Assembly (NCBI GenBank): GCA_026184775.1 | Contig: JANCYW010000004.1 | Span: forward strand, 372,001 to 436,000 | DNA from: Cyanidium caldarium | Taxonomy: Eukaryota > Rhodophyta > Bangiophyceae > Cyanidiales > Cyanidiaceae | DNA: 64,000 bases | Direction of reading: 5' to 3' | Position numbers and translations under genes: made by a program | The notes under the pieces: generated by a model | The model's database searches: none | Seen by the model: only the letters and a program-made list of their open reading frames with translations | Told to the model about the DNA's origin: nothing | Shown: piece after piece, positions 29,217 through 37,180 of the stretch | Layout: each line of letters begins with the position of its first letter | Position numbering within the stretch: position 1 is the stretch's first letter

Positions 29217-30035
29217 TTAGGCGGCCGGTTTGGTGTGGCGCTTGGCAAAGTCGATGCCCAGCTCAAGTGCCTGCTGTGAATCGCGCGCCACCTTGGGATC
29301 GTTCAGGTCGCCGCGGTTCACCCAGCCGTGCTGCATCTCCGGAAAGGTGCGCACGCCACAGCTGGCACCGAACGGCTTGGCACGCAGCCGTTTAATCGCG
29401 TCGCCCTCCTCTTTCAGCGAGGCGTCCTCGCCGGCCGACGGCAGCAGCAGTTGCGGGCAGGTGGCCCGATCGATCAGCGCCAGCGGATCGCGCTTGAAGA
29501 AGAACGCCTCCACCTGCACGGACGGGTGGAACGAAATTCCGCAGGCGAACGGTCCGCCGGGCAATGAGCTGTCCGCACACATGTGGAAGAGCATCCAGGA
29601 GCCCCAGCAAAAGCCGGCCAACGCGATCGAGGCGTTGCTCTTCAGCTTGCACTGGTCGTGCAAGTACGGCAGAAGCACCTCTTTCACGTCCTTCTGCAGC
29701 ACCGACTGGTAATCGAACTTGGGGCCCCACGCACCGATATCGGCCAGCGGATTGTTCGGGTCACGCGGCTGCAGTGCGCCGCCGCGAAACATGTCCGGCA
29801 GCACCGCCACAAAGCCAGCGTCCGCAAAGGCGTCACAGATAGCCTTGGAGTGGCCACTCTCCACGCCGAACACGTCGGGCAGCACAATAATGCCGCGCGA
29901 GCCCGATCCGACCACGTAGGCCTGCAAGCCTTTGCCAATATCCTTCATAGTGCCGCGCGGCTTGTAGTCGACCTGCAGCGCCGGCCAGCTTCCCGGCGGA
30001 CAGCAGCCGCCCTCTTTAGCGCCAGCGTTGCTCAT
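29217..30035 (-). CDS. Dienelactone hydrolase family protein
   Basis: The 272-residue alpha/beta hydrolase starts MSNAGAKEGGCCPPG and runs through the DLH family blocks: AYVVGSGSRGIIVLPDVFGV, FADAGFVAVLPDMFRGG, a nucleophile elbow containing Cys (IALAGFCWGSWMLFH), ISFHPSVQVE, LLLPSAGEDASLKEEGDAI and FPEMQHGWVNRGDL carrying the catalytic His. Many eukaryotic members share the N-terminal CCPPGS motif, seen here as CCPPGSWPAL. They hydrolyse small esters or lactones, and physiological substrates are mostly unknown. The open frame continues upstream to 30746 without similarity, so the ATG at 30035 is taken. It is head-to-head with the DUF1825 gene. Confidence 0.92.
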   Translation of the reverse strand: MSNAGAKEGGCCPPGSWPALQVDYKPRGTMKDIGKGLQAYVVGSGSRGIIVLPDVFGVESGHSKAICDAFADAGFVAVLPDMFRGGALQPRDPNNPLADIGAWGPKFDYQSVLQKDVKEVLLPYLHDQCKLKSNASIALAGFCWGSWMLFHMCADSSLPGGPFACGISFHPSVQVEAFFFKRDPLALIDRATCPQLLLPSAGEDASLKEEGDAIKRLRAKPFGASCGVRTFPEMQHGWVNRGDLNDPKVARDSQQALELGIDFAKRHTKPAA

Positions 30036-30744
30036 GGTGAATACGCGAGTGTTGGACGAGAAACGAAATAGAGAAATTGATCTGCGAAAGCCGTGGCGTG
30101 CGACGCGATGCGGCGCTACAGTCGACACGGGAAGATGGTCTTGCGGCGCCCGATGGCGAGCGCGGCGCAGTCTCCTCCCGCTCGGTGCGACGAACGCCGA
30201 TCCGCAAGTGGTATTCCGAAAAGGATGAGGAGACGTAGTGATAGGCCGCTGGAGAGTGTTCGATGCGCCAAACGTCTGGGAAACCCCTACGCGTTCAGTC
30301 ACCCCCTGAACGTGACGGGTGGTCTGTTCCGCAGGCATCGCAGACCGGATGTCCGGCGGAACCTCCGCGTCGATCGCGACCACACGAGGATGTCGCGGGT
30401 GCGCGCGCGATCGAGAAGGGTCTTGGTGAAAATCCTGTACAAGAGTGTACAATATTGTTCGAATCGGGTTCGCCGAGTGGTGTGCTCGGCTGGCCAGGTC
30501 TCCGCGCCGACGCCCGGCGGTGTTTGTCGAGCTGCGTTCGGCGCGCCGAGGTTTGCAACCACGTCTGAGAGCGCTTCCGGAAGCGTTGCGCAGCTCGAGT
30601 GACCGCGGCGAAGGATATCGCGAGAGTTGTAGTGGCTGGCTGCAGGCCGTTGGGGCAGTGAGCCCACGAGGTTTGTGGCGTCTTCGGCAGACGGTTTCGG
30701 GTGGCCTTGTGGTGTTGAGGGAGGTGACCGGTGTCACCGGAACC
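30036..30744. promoter_or_regulatory. Long divergent spacer between dienelactone hydrolase and DUF1825 genes
   Basis: These 709 bp contain open frames on both strands that extend the flanking genes but are Arg/Ser-rich with no family similarity. Around 30430-30470 the sequence turns AT-richer (GTACAAGAGTGTACAATATT), with a repeated TGTACA-like element, and could be a core promoter. No tRNA was confirmed, although the TTCGAAT near 30464 was examined. Confidence 0.35.
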
Positions 30745-31359
30745 ATGCGGTCCCGAGCGGCGACAGTTCACGCGGTGTGGTGGACGCGCGAGGGTGCACG
30801 CGGAGAATGCGCCTGGGTGGCACCGGGGCTGAGCGGTCATCACGGTGGGGTGTCTGAGGGCGTGAGGTTGCGAACACGTTCCCATCGGTCGTCAGCGTGG
30901 CGCGGGAACCACAACGTCGACCTGCCGACTCGGAGACGGGCACGAGCCGCTTTACATACGCTACGAGCTTTGAGCGATGAGTATCCTCACTACCGTGCCC
31001 GTGGTGACGATGACTTTCTGCGAGGCAGCGACAGCGGTGGCTTTTTCAGCTCGCCGGTGGTGGTCGACGAAGGCCAGCGGCTGATGCGCGACCACGCCGA
31101 GATGTTACGGCTAGGTCAAAAGTACAAGTCGTTTGACAGAGAGGGTAAGCTGGCGTACGTGTCGCAGATGGAGTCCATCTTCGACCGGTGGAAGGTGTTT
31201 CTGAAACGGTTTGAGCTGAGCGATGACTTCCAAGCGCAACTCTACCTCAAGCAGCTGGATGCGTGGCTGTCCCGCTTTGGTATGAAGCGCGCGGACATGC
31301 TTCAAAACCTGGAGATGTCGTTGGACATGATGCGTCAAGAGGCCGAGCGGGAGCCGTGA
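30745..31359 (+). CDS. DUF1825 family protein, probably plastid-targeted
   Basis: The 204-residue product has a basic, Thr/Arg-rich N-terminus of about 95 residues that resembles a transit peptide, then a complete DUF1825 domain: GFFSSPVVVDEGQRLMRDHA, KYKSFDREGKLAYVSQMESI, WKVFLKRFELSDDFQAQLYL and LDAWLSRFGMKRADMLQNLE. DUF1825 is a small all-helical family of cyanobacteria and plastid-bearing algae, and its function is unknown. Its presence argues for a photosynthetic host with a plastid of cyanobacterial descent. The start is uncertain: 30745 is the last ATG that leaves a full presequence, but the frame is open back to 30445. It is followed 21 bp later by the convergent stop of a small gene. 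Confidence 0.85.
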   Translation: MRSRAATVHAVWWTREGARGECAWVAPGLSGHHGGVSEGVRLRTRSHRSSAWRGNHNVDLPTRRRARAALHTLRALSDEYPHYRARGDDDFLRGSDSGGFFSSPVVVDEGQRLMRDHAEMLRLGQKYKSFDREGKLAYVSQMESIFDRWKVFLKRFELSDDFQAQLYLKQLDAWLSRFGMKRADMLQNLEMSLDMMRQEAEREP

Positions 31360-31380
31360 GACCAGACGGTAGAGGAGCGC

Positions 31381-31635
31381 CTACGATGCTGGGGCGGTCG
31401 GCCCGTTCTCCGGCTCCACCAATCGATGCGCGGTAGCCGCGGCCTGTTCGATAGAGGCGCTGGTCTCCAGCAGCATTTCGATATTGCGTTGGAACACTAC
31501 CACATGGTGCACCGAGGCGGTGGTGGCTTCGCGCAGCGCCTCCACCAGCTGTCGGCGCGCCTGACGGTACGCTGCCGACTCACCGGGAGCGTTGAGAGTG
31601 GGAGGCGCGAAAGCGTCGGTGGGGCTTGCAGTCAT
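31381..31635 (-). CDS. Small helical protein of 84 residues, function unknown (DASH Dad1-like?)
   Basis: The 84-residue product has a Pro/Ala-rich N-terminus and one long amphipathic helix from AYRQARRQLVEALREA through QRNIEMLLETSASIEQAAAT. That is the size and shape of small coiled-coil subunits of complexes such as DASH (Dad1), BLOC-1 or Mediator. Weak resemblance to the Dad1 pattern (two basic-Leu turns followed by a conserved Asn and a terminal helix) is noted from memory only. The clean ATG at 31635, the position in a tight convergent pair and the coherent helical pattern support a real gene. Confidence 0.55.
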   Translation of the reverse strand: MTASPTDAFAPPTLNAPGESAAYRQARRQLVEALREATTASVHHVVVFQRNIEMLLETSASIEQAAATAHRLVEPENGPTAPAS

Positions 31636-32007
31636 CCGTGGGTGATCTTAAATAATGGTGGAATTTTTGAAAAAAAGGAGAGCGTCGGGTCAAGTAGGGC
31701 GGTGGAGGGGAACAGGCGCCGTGGAACGGTGGCGTTGATCGCCTCGTCCTTACGACGGTAGCCGAGACGAAGGTCGGCAGGACGTCCTAAATATCCCGGT
31801 CCGCGTGCTTTCCTGATCGTCTTCGAGAAGAAGCGCAATACCGCCTGGAGAGGCCAGCGGCTCTGCGAACTCTGCAGGTTTTCTCGAGCGCGCGCCCGCG
31901 AGAACCGCCAAGTCAGGGCGCGTCCTGACGAGCTCTGCGCGTTGCCGCAGAGTCGCCCCCATCAGAAACGTGTCACGGGTACCGCAAAGCCCGCAGATCT
32001 CACCTAC
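31636..32007. promoter_or_regulatory. Divergent spacer carrying a cluster of inverted repeats
   Basis: These 372 bp separate the 84-residue gene and the BSD2-like gene. Within 31779-31952 there is a palindrome (AGGACGTCCT, 31779-31788) and at least four hairpin-forming repeats: CCGCCTGG/CCAGCGG (31841-31860), TTCTCG/CGAGAA (31881-31904), GTCAGG/CCTGAC (31912-31929) and CTCTGCG/CGCAGAG (31933-31952). Either a structured transcript or an array of dimer-binding sites could explain this. An A-rich run (about 31667-31680) lies close to the leftward start. Confidence 0.45.
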
Positions 32008-32391
32008 ATGTTCGTTTCAGTCACTCCGTACTTTACAAGACGCTGCACTCTAGAGCGCTCTCGACAAAGCCTCCCGAGACGCCGTGGCCTGCTCTCCGTG
32101 CACGCCCGAGCCGGTGAAGAGTCAACGCGCGCCTCTTCCCCGCCCGGCACCGCTCCCGAGGCGGCATCCGATCCCGCACCCTGTTCCGTCTGCGGCGGCA
32201 CGGGTCGCATTCAAGGTGGCCTCGCCACTCTGCCGGGCTTCGGGTGGTGGCCGATGAAAGCGTACCGGCCGTGTTACCGCTGCGACACGGGGCGGCTGCG
32301 GTACCGGCGGGTAGGGCAGTCGTTCAACGAACTGGCCTACGGGAGCCGCCGCCACCGGCCACCAACACCCGAGAAGGAGAAGGAGCCGTGA
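32008..32391 (+). CDS. Small plastid-type zinc-finger protein (DnaJ Cys-rich/BSD2-like)
   Basis: The 127-residue protein starts MFVSVTPYFTRRCTLERSRQ, a basic N-terminus suited to plastid import. It then carries a zinc-finger half: PCSVCGGTGRIQGG, an aromatic loop, YRPCYRCDTGRLRYRRVGQ. The CxxCxGxG and CxxC-x-G pairs belong to the DnaJ cysteine-rich type found as stand-alone proteins in plastids (BSD2 and relatives), which assist assembly of complexes such as Rubisco. Only two of the usual four repeats are seen. The frame extends upstream only through a TTG, so the ATG at 32008 is used. Its 3' end overlaps the convergent MRNIP-like coding region by 68 bp. Confidence 0.75.
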   Translation: MFVSVTPYFTRRCTLERSRQSLPRRRGLLSVHARAGEESTRASSPPGTAPEAASDPAPCSVCGGTGRIQGGLATLPGFGWWPMKAYRPCYRCDTGRLRYRRVGQSFNELAYGSRRHRPPTPEKEKEP

Positions 32392-32800
32392 GGACAGTGT
32401 CCGCGGGGTTCTCCGCGAGGGCGCGCAGGATGCGCTCGTCCTCGTCGTCGCCCGCGTCTGCCATAAACACTGGAGCGGGCGAACCGTTCAGGGCGAGTTG
32501 AATAGCGTCATCCAGATCAGTGTCCTCGACGTTGGAATGATCGCTGTCTCTGCGCGGCGTCAGCATATCTTCACAGCTCGGTGTCTGAAATGCCCCTGAA
32601 GCGGCCTGCTCGCCCCGTTGTCGGTTGCGTCGTTGTACTACCTGGCGCACGTCGCGCGCCAGGCCAGACCGCGCCACCACACGTTGTACGCTCTGCAGCT
32701 GTGCACAGCATCGACACTGAAACCGACCGTCCCGTCGCTCTTGCTGCACTTGAAACTGCGCACACGTACAACACTGTACCCCGATGAACGTCTGTGGCAT
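32324..32800 (-). CDS. MRNIP: MRN complex-interacting protein (MRNIP) homologue
   Basis: The 158-residue product begins MPQTFIGVQCCTCAQFQVQQ and carries the N-terminal C4 zinc ribbon of MRNIP: CCTCAQFQ then FQCRCCAQLQSVQRVVA, followed by ARDVRQVVQRRN, which aligns with the conserved segment after the ribbon. In animals MRNIP binds MRE11-RAD50-NBS1 and supports ATM signalling and fork protection. The C-terminal half is variable, with an acidic DLDDAIQLALNG stretch. The upstream frame (to 33157) has no similarity, so the ATG at 32800 is taken. The last 68 bp overlap the end of the convergent zinc-finger gene; one of the two C-termini may be shorter in reality. Confidence 0.7.
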   Translation of the reverse strand: MPQTFIGVQCCTCAQFQVQQERRDGRFQCRCCAQLQSVQRVVARSGLARDVRQVVQRRNRQRGEQAASGAFQTPSCEDMLTPRRDSDHSNVEDTDLDDAIQLALNGSPAPVFMADAGDDEDERILRALAENPADTVLTAPSPSRVLVAGGGGSRRPVR

Positions 32801-33116
32801 CAGGTGTGAAGGAGTGGGGAGGCAAGATATCCGACAACGGATGGCAACGGGATGAAGGCGAGTGGCGAGAGGCGCGCGTGGGTGCGGTGGATGGAGTGAG
32901 GTGACGGTGTGTTGCCTCCCACGCGGTTGCAAGTCGAGGGAACCCACAGATGCGAGTAGCATCTCGACGGTTTGAACGCCCGCGCACTCGGATCTGGGCA
33001 ATTGTGTCGCAAAATGTATAGTCTCATGCAAGCAAGGCCCGCACCGTTCGGCGACCTCCCTCCGTTCTCCAGCCTGGCCATCGGGGCACCTCGACACACC
33101 GCTCCCATCCATCACT
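32801..33116. promoter_or_regulatory. Divergent spacer between MRNIP-like and membrane-protein genes
   Basis: These 316 bp presumably hold both promoters. No further gene or strong repeat is visible. Confidence 0.3.
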
Positions 33117-33656
33117 ATGGCCACGCTGCGGCGTCCGCTTTCCCAACTGCACCGCATCGCCCTTGGATCGCTCTCGCTGCTTCTGCTCGTTGATGCCGTC
33201 CTGTACGCCTCGCCGTATCGGTTTCCACGCGAGCCGCTGAAAACCGCCCAGCAACAGCGCCTGCTGTTGGCGGACGTCCTGGCGACCTACCCGTGGTGGC
33301 GGTCCACGTGGCTGCCGGCGCTGACGACGCGCATTCCGCTACGCGTATCTCCTTTACAGGTGCGGTTGAACGTTGCCCTCACCCAAGTGTTCATGGCCGT
33401 GGTCACTTGCTTGGGCGGCGAGACGTACTGGCTGGGCTGCGGTGTGCTGACGGCGCTGTTGGTGGTGTTGGGTGCAGCCAGTGCTGCATTTCGGACACTC
33501 ATCGGCGTGAACGTGTATCGCTTCTACGCTGTCGCCTTCTCGCTGTTGATCGTGCAGGCGTTGACGCGGCGCCTGGCGCAGCGCGCTCGACGGCGCGCGC
33601 GGTGGGCCCGCGGCGCCCATCGTCCCGCCCGCGTTGCCGCGAAGAAGCACGCTTGA
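33117..33656 (+). CDS. Small polytopic membrane protein, unrecognised
   Basis: The 179-residue protein begins MATLRRPLSQLHRIALGSLS. It shows three or four hydrophobic segments: LHRIALGSLSLLLLVDAVLY, the pair spanning VALTQVFMAVVTCLGG and LGCGVLTALLVVLGAASAAF, and YRFYAVAFSLLIVQAL. It ends in a strongly basic tail rich in Arg and Ala. A TRIPLRVSPLQVRLN stretch lies before the central helices. The positive-inside rule suggests a cytosolic C-terminus. The layout could suit an ER-shaping or organelle inner-membrane protein, but no family was recognised. The ATG at 33117 has a good context (ACTATGG). It converges on the DnaJ-type zinc-finger gene, 81 bp away. Confidence 0.65.
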   Translation: MATLRRPLSQLHRIALGSLSLLLLVDAVLYASPYRFPREPLKTAQQQRLLLADVLATYPWWRSTWLPALTTRIPLRVSPLQVRLNVALTQVFMAVVTCLGGETYWLGCGVLTALLVVLGAASAAFRTLIGVNVYRFYAVAFSLLIVQALTRRLAQRARRRARWARGAHRPARVAAKKHA

Positions 33657-33737
33657 ATGCACTGGCCGGCGAGCGACTTCCATAATCTCGTCGCTGCATG
33701 CTCGCAGACGCCACCCTCTCGAACGGCAGCCAGCGGC

Positions 33738-34430
33738 TCACGGCGAGGCATTCCCGTCGGCTTGCGTGCCACGGTTCTCTCCCTCGTCGGTGTAGATCTC
33801 TCGCTTCCACCACAGCTCGCGCTTAACATCGCGGATCCGGCGACGGCGCGTGGTGCGGTCGTACACCCACAGCGGCCGCTTGCCGCTGCCCTCACATCGT
33901 AAACAGGTTTGTCGTTGCGCACCCTCGCATACCGGGCACGGCTCCTGATCCGTCTCGGGGCATTTCTCCGGCTCGGGCCCGAGCACCACATAACCGCGCC
34001 CGCTGCAGTGGAAACAGACGGTGCTGCCCTCGCCCTGACACACCACACACAGATTCCCCGGTCGCATATTGACGTACCACGACGGGTCCACCACCGACTC
34101 ATCAAACGGACGCGTCCGCTCGGACAGGTCGTCGTAGGCGAACTTGTTGGGGTTGTTCTTGAAAAACTCCAGCGCTTCCACCTCCGCTTGCTGCAACGAT
34201 CGCGCGTCGATCTCGTCCGCTTCGTTTCGCTGAGGTGGTGCCTCATTCTCATGGTTCCCGTTGGCGTCGGCCGCCAGCCAACTCCATCGCTGTCGCCATT
34301 GCGCCTCGCGGCGGCCGGCGGCACGGTGTCGAGCCGGCGGACGCCCGCACCGAGACGGCGGTCGGCGGTGCCTGGCACCCGTCACCCGTCCTACGCAAGG
34401 GGCCCATGCAAAAGCCAATGGAGAGCGCAT
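33738..34430 (-). CDS. Plastid-type DnaJ cysteine-rich zinc-finger protein
   Basis: The 230-residue protein has a ~65-residue Arg/Pro/Ala-rich presequence, an acidic-helical segment (QQAEVEALEFFKNNPNKFAY, DDLSERTRPFDESVVDPSWY), then a four-repeat DnaJ-type zinc-binding domain: CVVCQGEGSTVC, CFHCSGRGYVVLG, CPVCEGAQRQTC, CLRCEGSGKRPLW. No J-domain is present. Such proteins act in thylakoid or photosystem assembly in plants (PSA2 and relatives). The C-terminus (RELWWKREIYTDEG) is conserved-looking and may be a functional tail. A second, smaller protein of related fold is encoded only 1.3 kb away. The ATG at 34430 precedes the presequence directly. Confidence 0.82.
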   Translation of the reverse strand: MRSPLAFAWAPCVGRVTGARHRRPPSRCGRPPARHRAAGRREAQWRQRWSWLAADANGNHENEAPPQRNEADEIDARSLQQAEVEALEFFKNNPNKFAYDDLSERTRPFDESVVDPSWYVNMRPGNLCVVCQGEGSTVCFHCSGRGYVVLGPEPEKCPETDQEPCPVCEGAQRQTCLRCEGSGKRPLWVYDRTTRRRRIRDVKRELWWKREIYTDEGENRGTQADGNASP

Positions 34431-34520
34431 GCCTGGAGAAGTGGTCGGCCGGCCCTCCGGCGACGTCCCGCCTCGAGGCGTGCGGTGATGCGGTGGGCGG
34501 ACCGCCTCCCGAAAAACGAT

Positions 34521-34549
34521 TCACCGCGGTCGAATTCCGCGACCGGTGA
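34521..34549. promoter_or_regulatory. Imperfect inverted repeat in the DnaJ-type/AspRS divergent spacer
   Basis: TCACCGCGGTCG and CGACCGGTGA form an imperfect inverted repeat around AATTCCG, in the 296 bp between the divergent zinc-finger and AspRS genes. Both products appear to be organellar, so a shared regulatory site is possible, but nothing beyond the symmetry supports it. Confidence 0.3.
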
Positions 34550-34726
34550 CGGACGCCGCGTCGGCGACAGTGTACAGCATTGTCGCTGAATGGGTAGTTC
34601 TGGGGAGGGCCTTTGACGCCGAGCGGGCTCATTCTCGCTGGCGCGCTGGCCTCCCACGAGGCGATCCCCGCGTCGCTGCCCGAGGAGACGTGCCTCTGAC
34701 AAAGTTTGCTTATGCTGCGGGCGATC

Positions 34727-36949
34727 ATGTCCACGCACGGTGAATGGAATGGCACCAAGATCGTTTCCCATACATTCGCGTCTTGTTGCGGCACTCGCCG
34801 TGCTCTTCGCGGTGCTTTTATCGCCACTGCTGTGGGTCATGGAGCCGCGCGGGCGACCACTGCCGCCGCTGCTTCCGGGCAGCGCCTCAGCCGCAAACGC
34901 GACTTTTATTTCATTCCATCCGGTTGGCGACCGCCAACGCGCGCGGCGCGATGGCGTTGGGGCGTCTGTGTCCGAACGGCTAGCATGACCACCGCCCGGC
35001 CGACCGCAAGCACCAACGCCGCCGCCAACGACGCTCCCGCCGGTGGCGCCGAACCGGCCACCGTGTTAGCCACCAGTCTGCGCACCCACGGCTGCGGCAC
35101 ACTGCGACCAATGCATATTGGCCAGCAAGTGTCGGTGTGCGGTTGGGCGCACGCTATTCGCGACCGCGGCGGGGTGTCGTTCTTGCTGCTGCGCGACCGC
35201 TACGGCATCGTGCAGGTGACCTTTCGGGACGATGCGCCCGAGGACGCTCGCCACGAACTGAAGCAAGTGCGCAAGGAGTTTGTGGTGTGGGCCAGCGGGC
35301 GGGTGGCCGCGCGTGATGCCGCCGCCATCAACGCCGCCATGCCCACCGGCGAGATAGAGATTCTGGCGGCGCAGGTGCGCATCTGCAGCCGGGCACGGCC
35401 ACTGCCGCTCGCTTTCGACGATCTGTTTGCCCAGGGCGCGCACGACACGACCGTGTCCGAGGAGACGCGCCTGCGATATCGGTATTTGGATCTGCGGCGG
35501 CCGCTGCTGCACGACGCCCTGATAGCGCGGCATCAGGCAGCCATGCGCGTGCGCCAGACGCTGGACGCGCTGCAGTTTGTGGAGGTGGAGACACCGGTGC
35601 TGACCCGGGCCACACCCGAAGGCGCTCGCGACTACCTGGTGCCCAGCCGCGTGCACCGCGGATCGTGGTACGCCCTGCCGCAGTCGCCGCAACTGTACAA
35701 GCAGCTGTTGATGATCGGCGGCGTCGACCGATACTTCCAGATCACCCGCTGTTTCCGCGATGAGGATTTGCGGCAAGACCGCCAGCCGGAGTTCACCCAG
35801 ATCGATATGGAGATGAGTTTTGTGGGCGCGGCCGATGTGATGCCGGTGGTGGAGGCGGTGGCGCGGGCGCTGTTCCGCGGCGCCTCGGCCAGTGTGGAGC
35901 GCGCCGCCACCGGGGCGGCTTGCGGTGCGCGCACTGCCTTTCCGGTGTTGACGTATGCGGAGTGTCTGGAGCGGTTCGGGGTGGATGCGCCTGATTTGCG
36001 GTTCGGCATGGAGTTGCAGACGGTCATGCCGTCGTCGTCGTCGACGTCGGCCGCCGAAGACCGACGAGCACTCCAAGCGCTGCCGCCGCTGGCGCAAGCC
36101 GACTACGTGCGAGCGCTGGTGGTGGAGGGAGCGGCCGACGGGGTGTCGCGCAAGAAAATCGACGAGTACATCGCCGCAGTCAAAACCTACGGATTGGGCG
36201 GTCTGCTGTGGGGCAAAGTGACCGGCGACGGAGAGCAGCGGCGGGGCATCGGGGCGGGGCCGTTGAGCAAGCTGGCGCCGGAGGCGGCGGCGCGGCTGCT
36301 GGCGCGGCTGGGCGCTCCGCCCGGCAGCCTGGTACTGATCGGTGCGGGCGAGGCGCGCGCCGTGCAGACGGGCTTGGGGCGACTGCGCGTGCGCATCGCC
36401 GGCGAGCACGGCCTGTTGGATCGGGAGCGGCTGTGCTTTTGCTGGGTGGTCGGGTTTCCGCTGTTCGAGTGGGATGCCGAGCAGCGACGGCTGCAGGCGG
36501 TGCACCATCCGTTCACCGCGCCGCGCGCCGAGGACTACGAACGACTGATGCAAGCAGTGGAGGCGGACGTGCATTCCCTCACCACGCTGGTCAGCGACGC
36601 GTACGATCTGGTGTGCAACGGGACGGAGATTGGCGGCGGCAGCATCCGTATTCACAACGCCGAGATGCAGCGACGGGTGCTGCGGCTGCTCGGTCTGGAC
36701 GAGCGACAACAGCGCCAGCAGTTCGGCTTTCTGTTGGACGCACTGGACTGTGGTGCACCGCCGCACGGCGGGTTCGCCTTCGGTTTCGATCGCTGTGTAA
36801 TGATGATGCAGCAAGCCGACAGCATTCGCGACGTGATCGCCTTCCCCAAGAGCACCAGCGCCACCGACCTGATGTGCGGGGCACCGGGGCCGGCCGACCC
36901 GCGGCAAGTGGAAGAGCTGGGGTTGCAGGTCAAGGACGAGTGTGAATGA
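34727..36949 (+). CDS. Organellar (bacterial-type) aspartyl-tRNA synthetase
   Basis: The 740-residue class II enzyme is of bacterial AspRS type, with the extra GAD domain. Order: an Ala/Arg-rich presequence of ~90 residues, an OB-fold anticodon domain (RTHGCGTLRPMHIGQQVSVC, FLLLRDRYGIVQVTFRD), motif 1 region (LRYRYLDLRRPLLHDALIAR), FVEVETPVLTRATPEGARDY, YALPQSPQLYKQLLMIGG, motif 2 YFQITRCFRDEDLRQDRQPE, FTQIDMEMSF, the GAD insert, LCFCWVVGFPLFEWD, NGTEIGGGSIRIHN and motif 3 GGFAFGFDRCVMMM. Starts at 34712 and 34727 both keep the presequence, and 34985 gives the bare enzyme. It is expected to serve plastid and/or mitochondrial translation together with the SerRS seen at 3-5 kb. Confidence 0.93.
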   Translation: MSTHGEWNGTKIVSHTFASCCGTRRALRGAFIATAVGHGAARATTAAAASGQRLSRKRDFYFIPSGWRPPTRAARWRWGVCVRTASMTTARPTASTNAAANDAPAGGAEPATVLATSLRTHGCGTLRPMHIGQQVSVCGWAHAIRDRGGVSFLLLRDRYGIVQVTFRDDAPEDARHELKQVRKEFVVWASGRVAARDAAAINAAMPTGEIEILAAQVRICSRARPLPLAFDDLFAQGAHDTTVSEETRLRYRYLDLRRPLLHDALIARHQAAMRVRQTLDALQFVEVETPVLTRATPEGARDYLVPSRVHRGSWYALPQSPQLYKQLLMIGGVDRYFQITRCFRDEDLRQDRQPEFTQIDMEMSFVGAADVMPVVEAVARALFRGASASVERAATGAACGARTAFPVLTYAECLERFGVDAPDLRFGMELQTVMPSSSSTSAAEDRRALQALPPLAQADYVRALVVEGAADGVSRKKIDEYIAAVKTYGLGGLLWGKVTGDGEQRRGIGAGPLSKLAPEAAARLLARLGAPPGSLVLIGAGEARAVQTGLGRLRVRIAGEHGLLDRERLCFCWVVGFPLFEWDAEQRRLQAVHHPFTAPRAEDYERLMQAVEADVHSLTTLVSDAYDLVCNGTEIGGGSIRIHNAEMQRRVLRLLGLDERQQRQQFGFLLDALDCGAPPHGGFAFGFDRCVMMMQQADSIRDVIAFPKSTSATDLMCGAPGPADPRQVEELGLQVKDECE

Positions 36950-37180
36950 ACCAGTCGATACCGTGCGTTTCGCTCGCGATGAAACACACCCACCCACACA
37001 CACACCTCGCATGAACAACGCTCAAGTGCTGCGCAACACGTTACCGCTCGATTCGATCACCACGGCGCTTCGGCAGACGCCACTTCACCCTGAAAACACG
37101 CTGACGAGAACGACAACGACGTTCGATGTAACAAACTTTGGAATTCACGACCCCTTACCACCACCCACCGCCCGCCACCT
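36950..37180. other. Short convergent spacer with CA/CCCA repeat
   Basis: This 231 bp gap separates two convergent stops and includes a CA-rich simple repeat at about 36985-37007. It is locally AT-richer (around 37085-37150) than the flanking genes, as expected of a 3' region. No gene is seen. Confidence 0.4.

Noticed and set aside
30455-30500. Possible permuted tRNA (TTCGAAT next to GCCGAGTGGT)
   Set aside because: The T-stem does not pair and the A-box-like sequence has mismatches at key positions; no acceptor stem could be built.
31779-31952. Hairpin cluster as a known RNA (SRP, RNase P, U-snRNA)
   Set aside because: None of the diagnostic conserved motifs of these RNAs was found, so only an unspecified structured region is reported.
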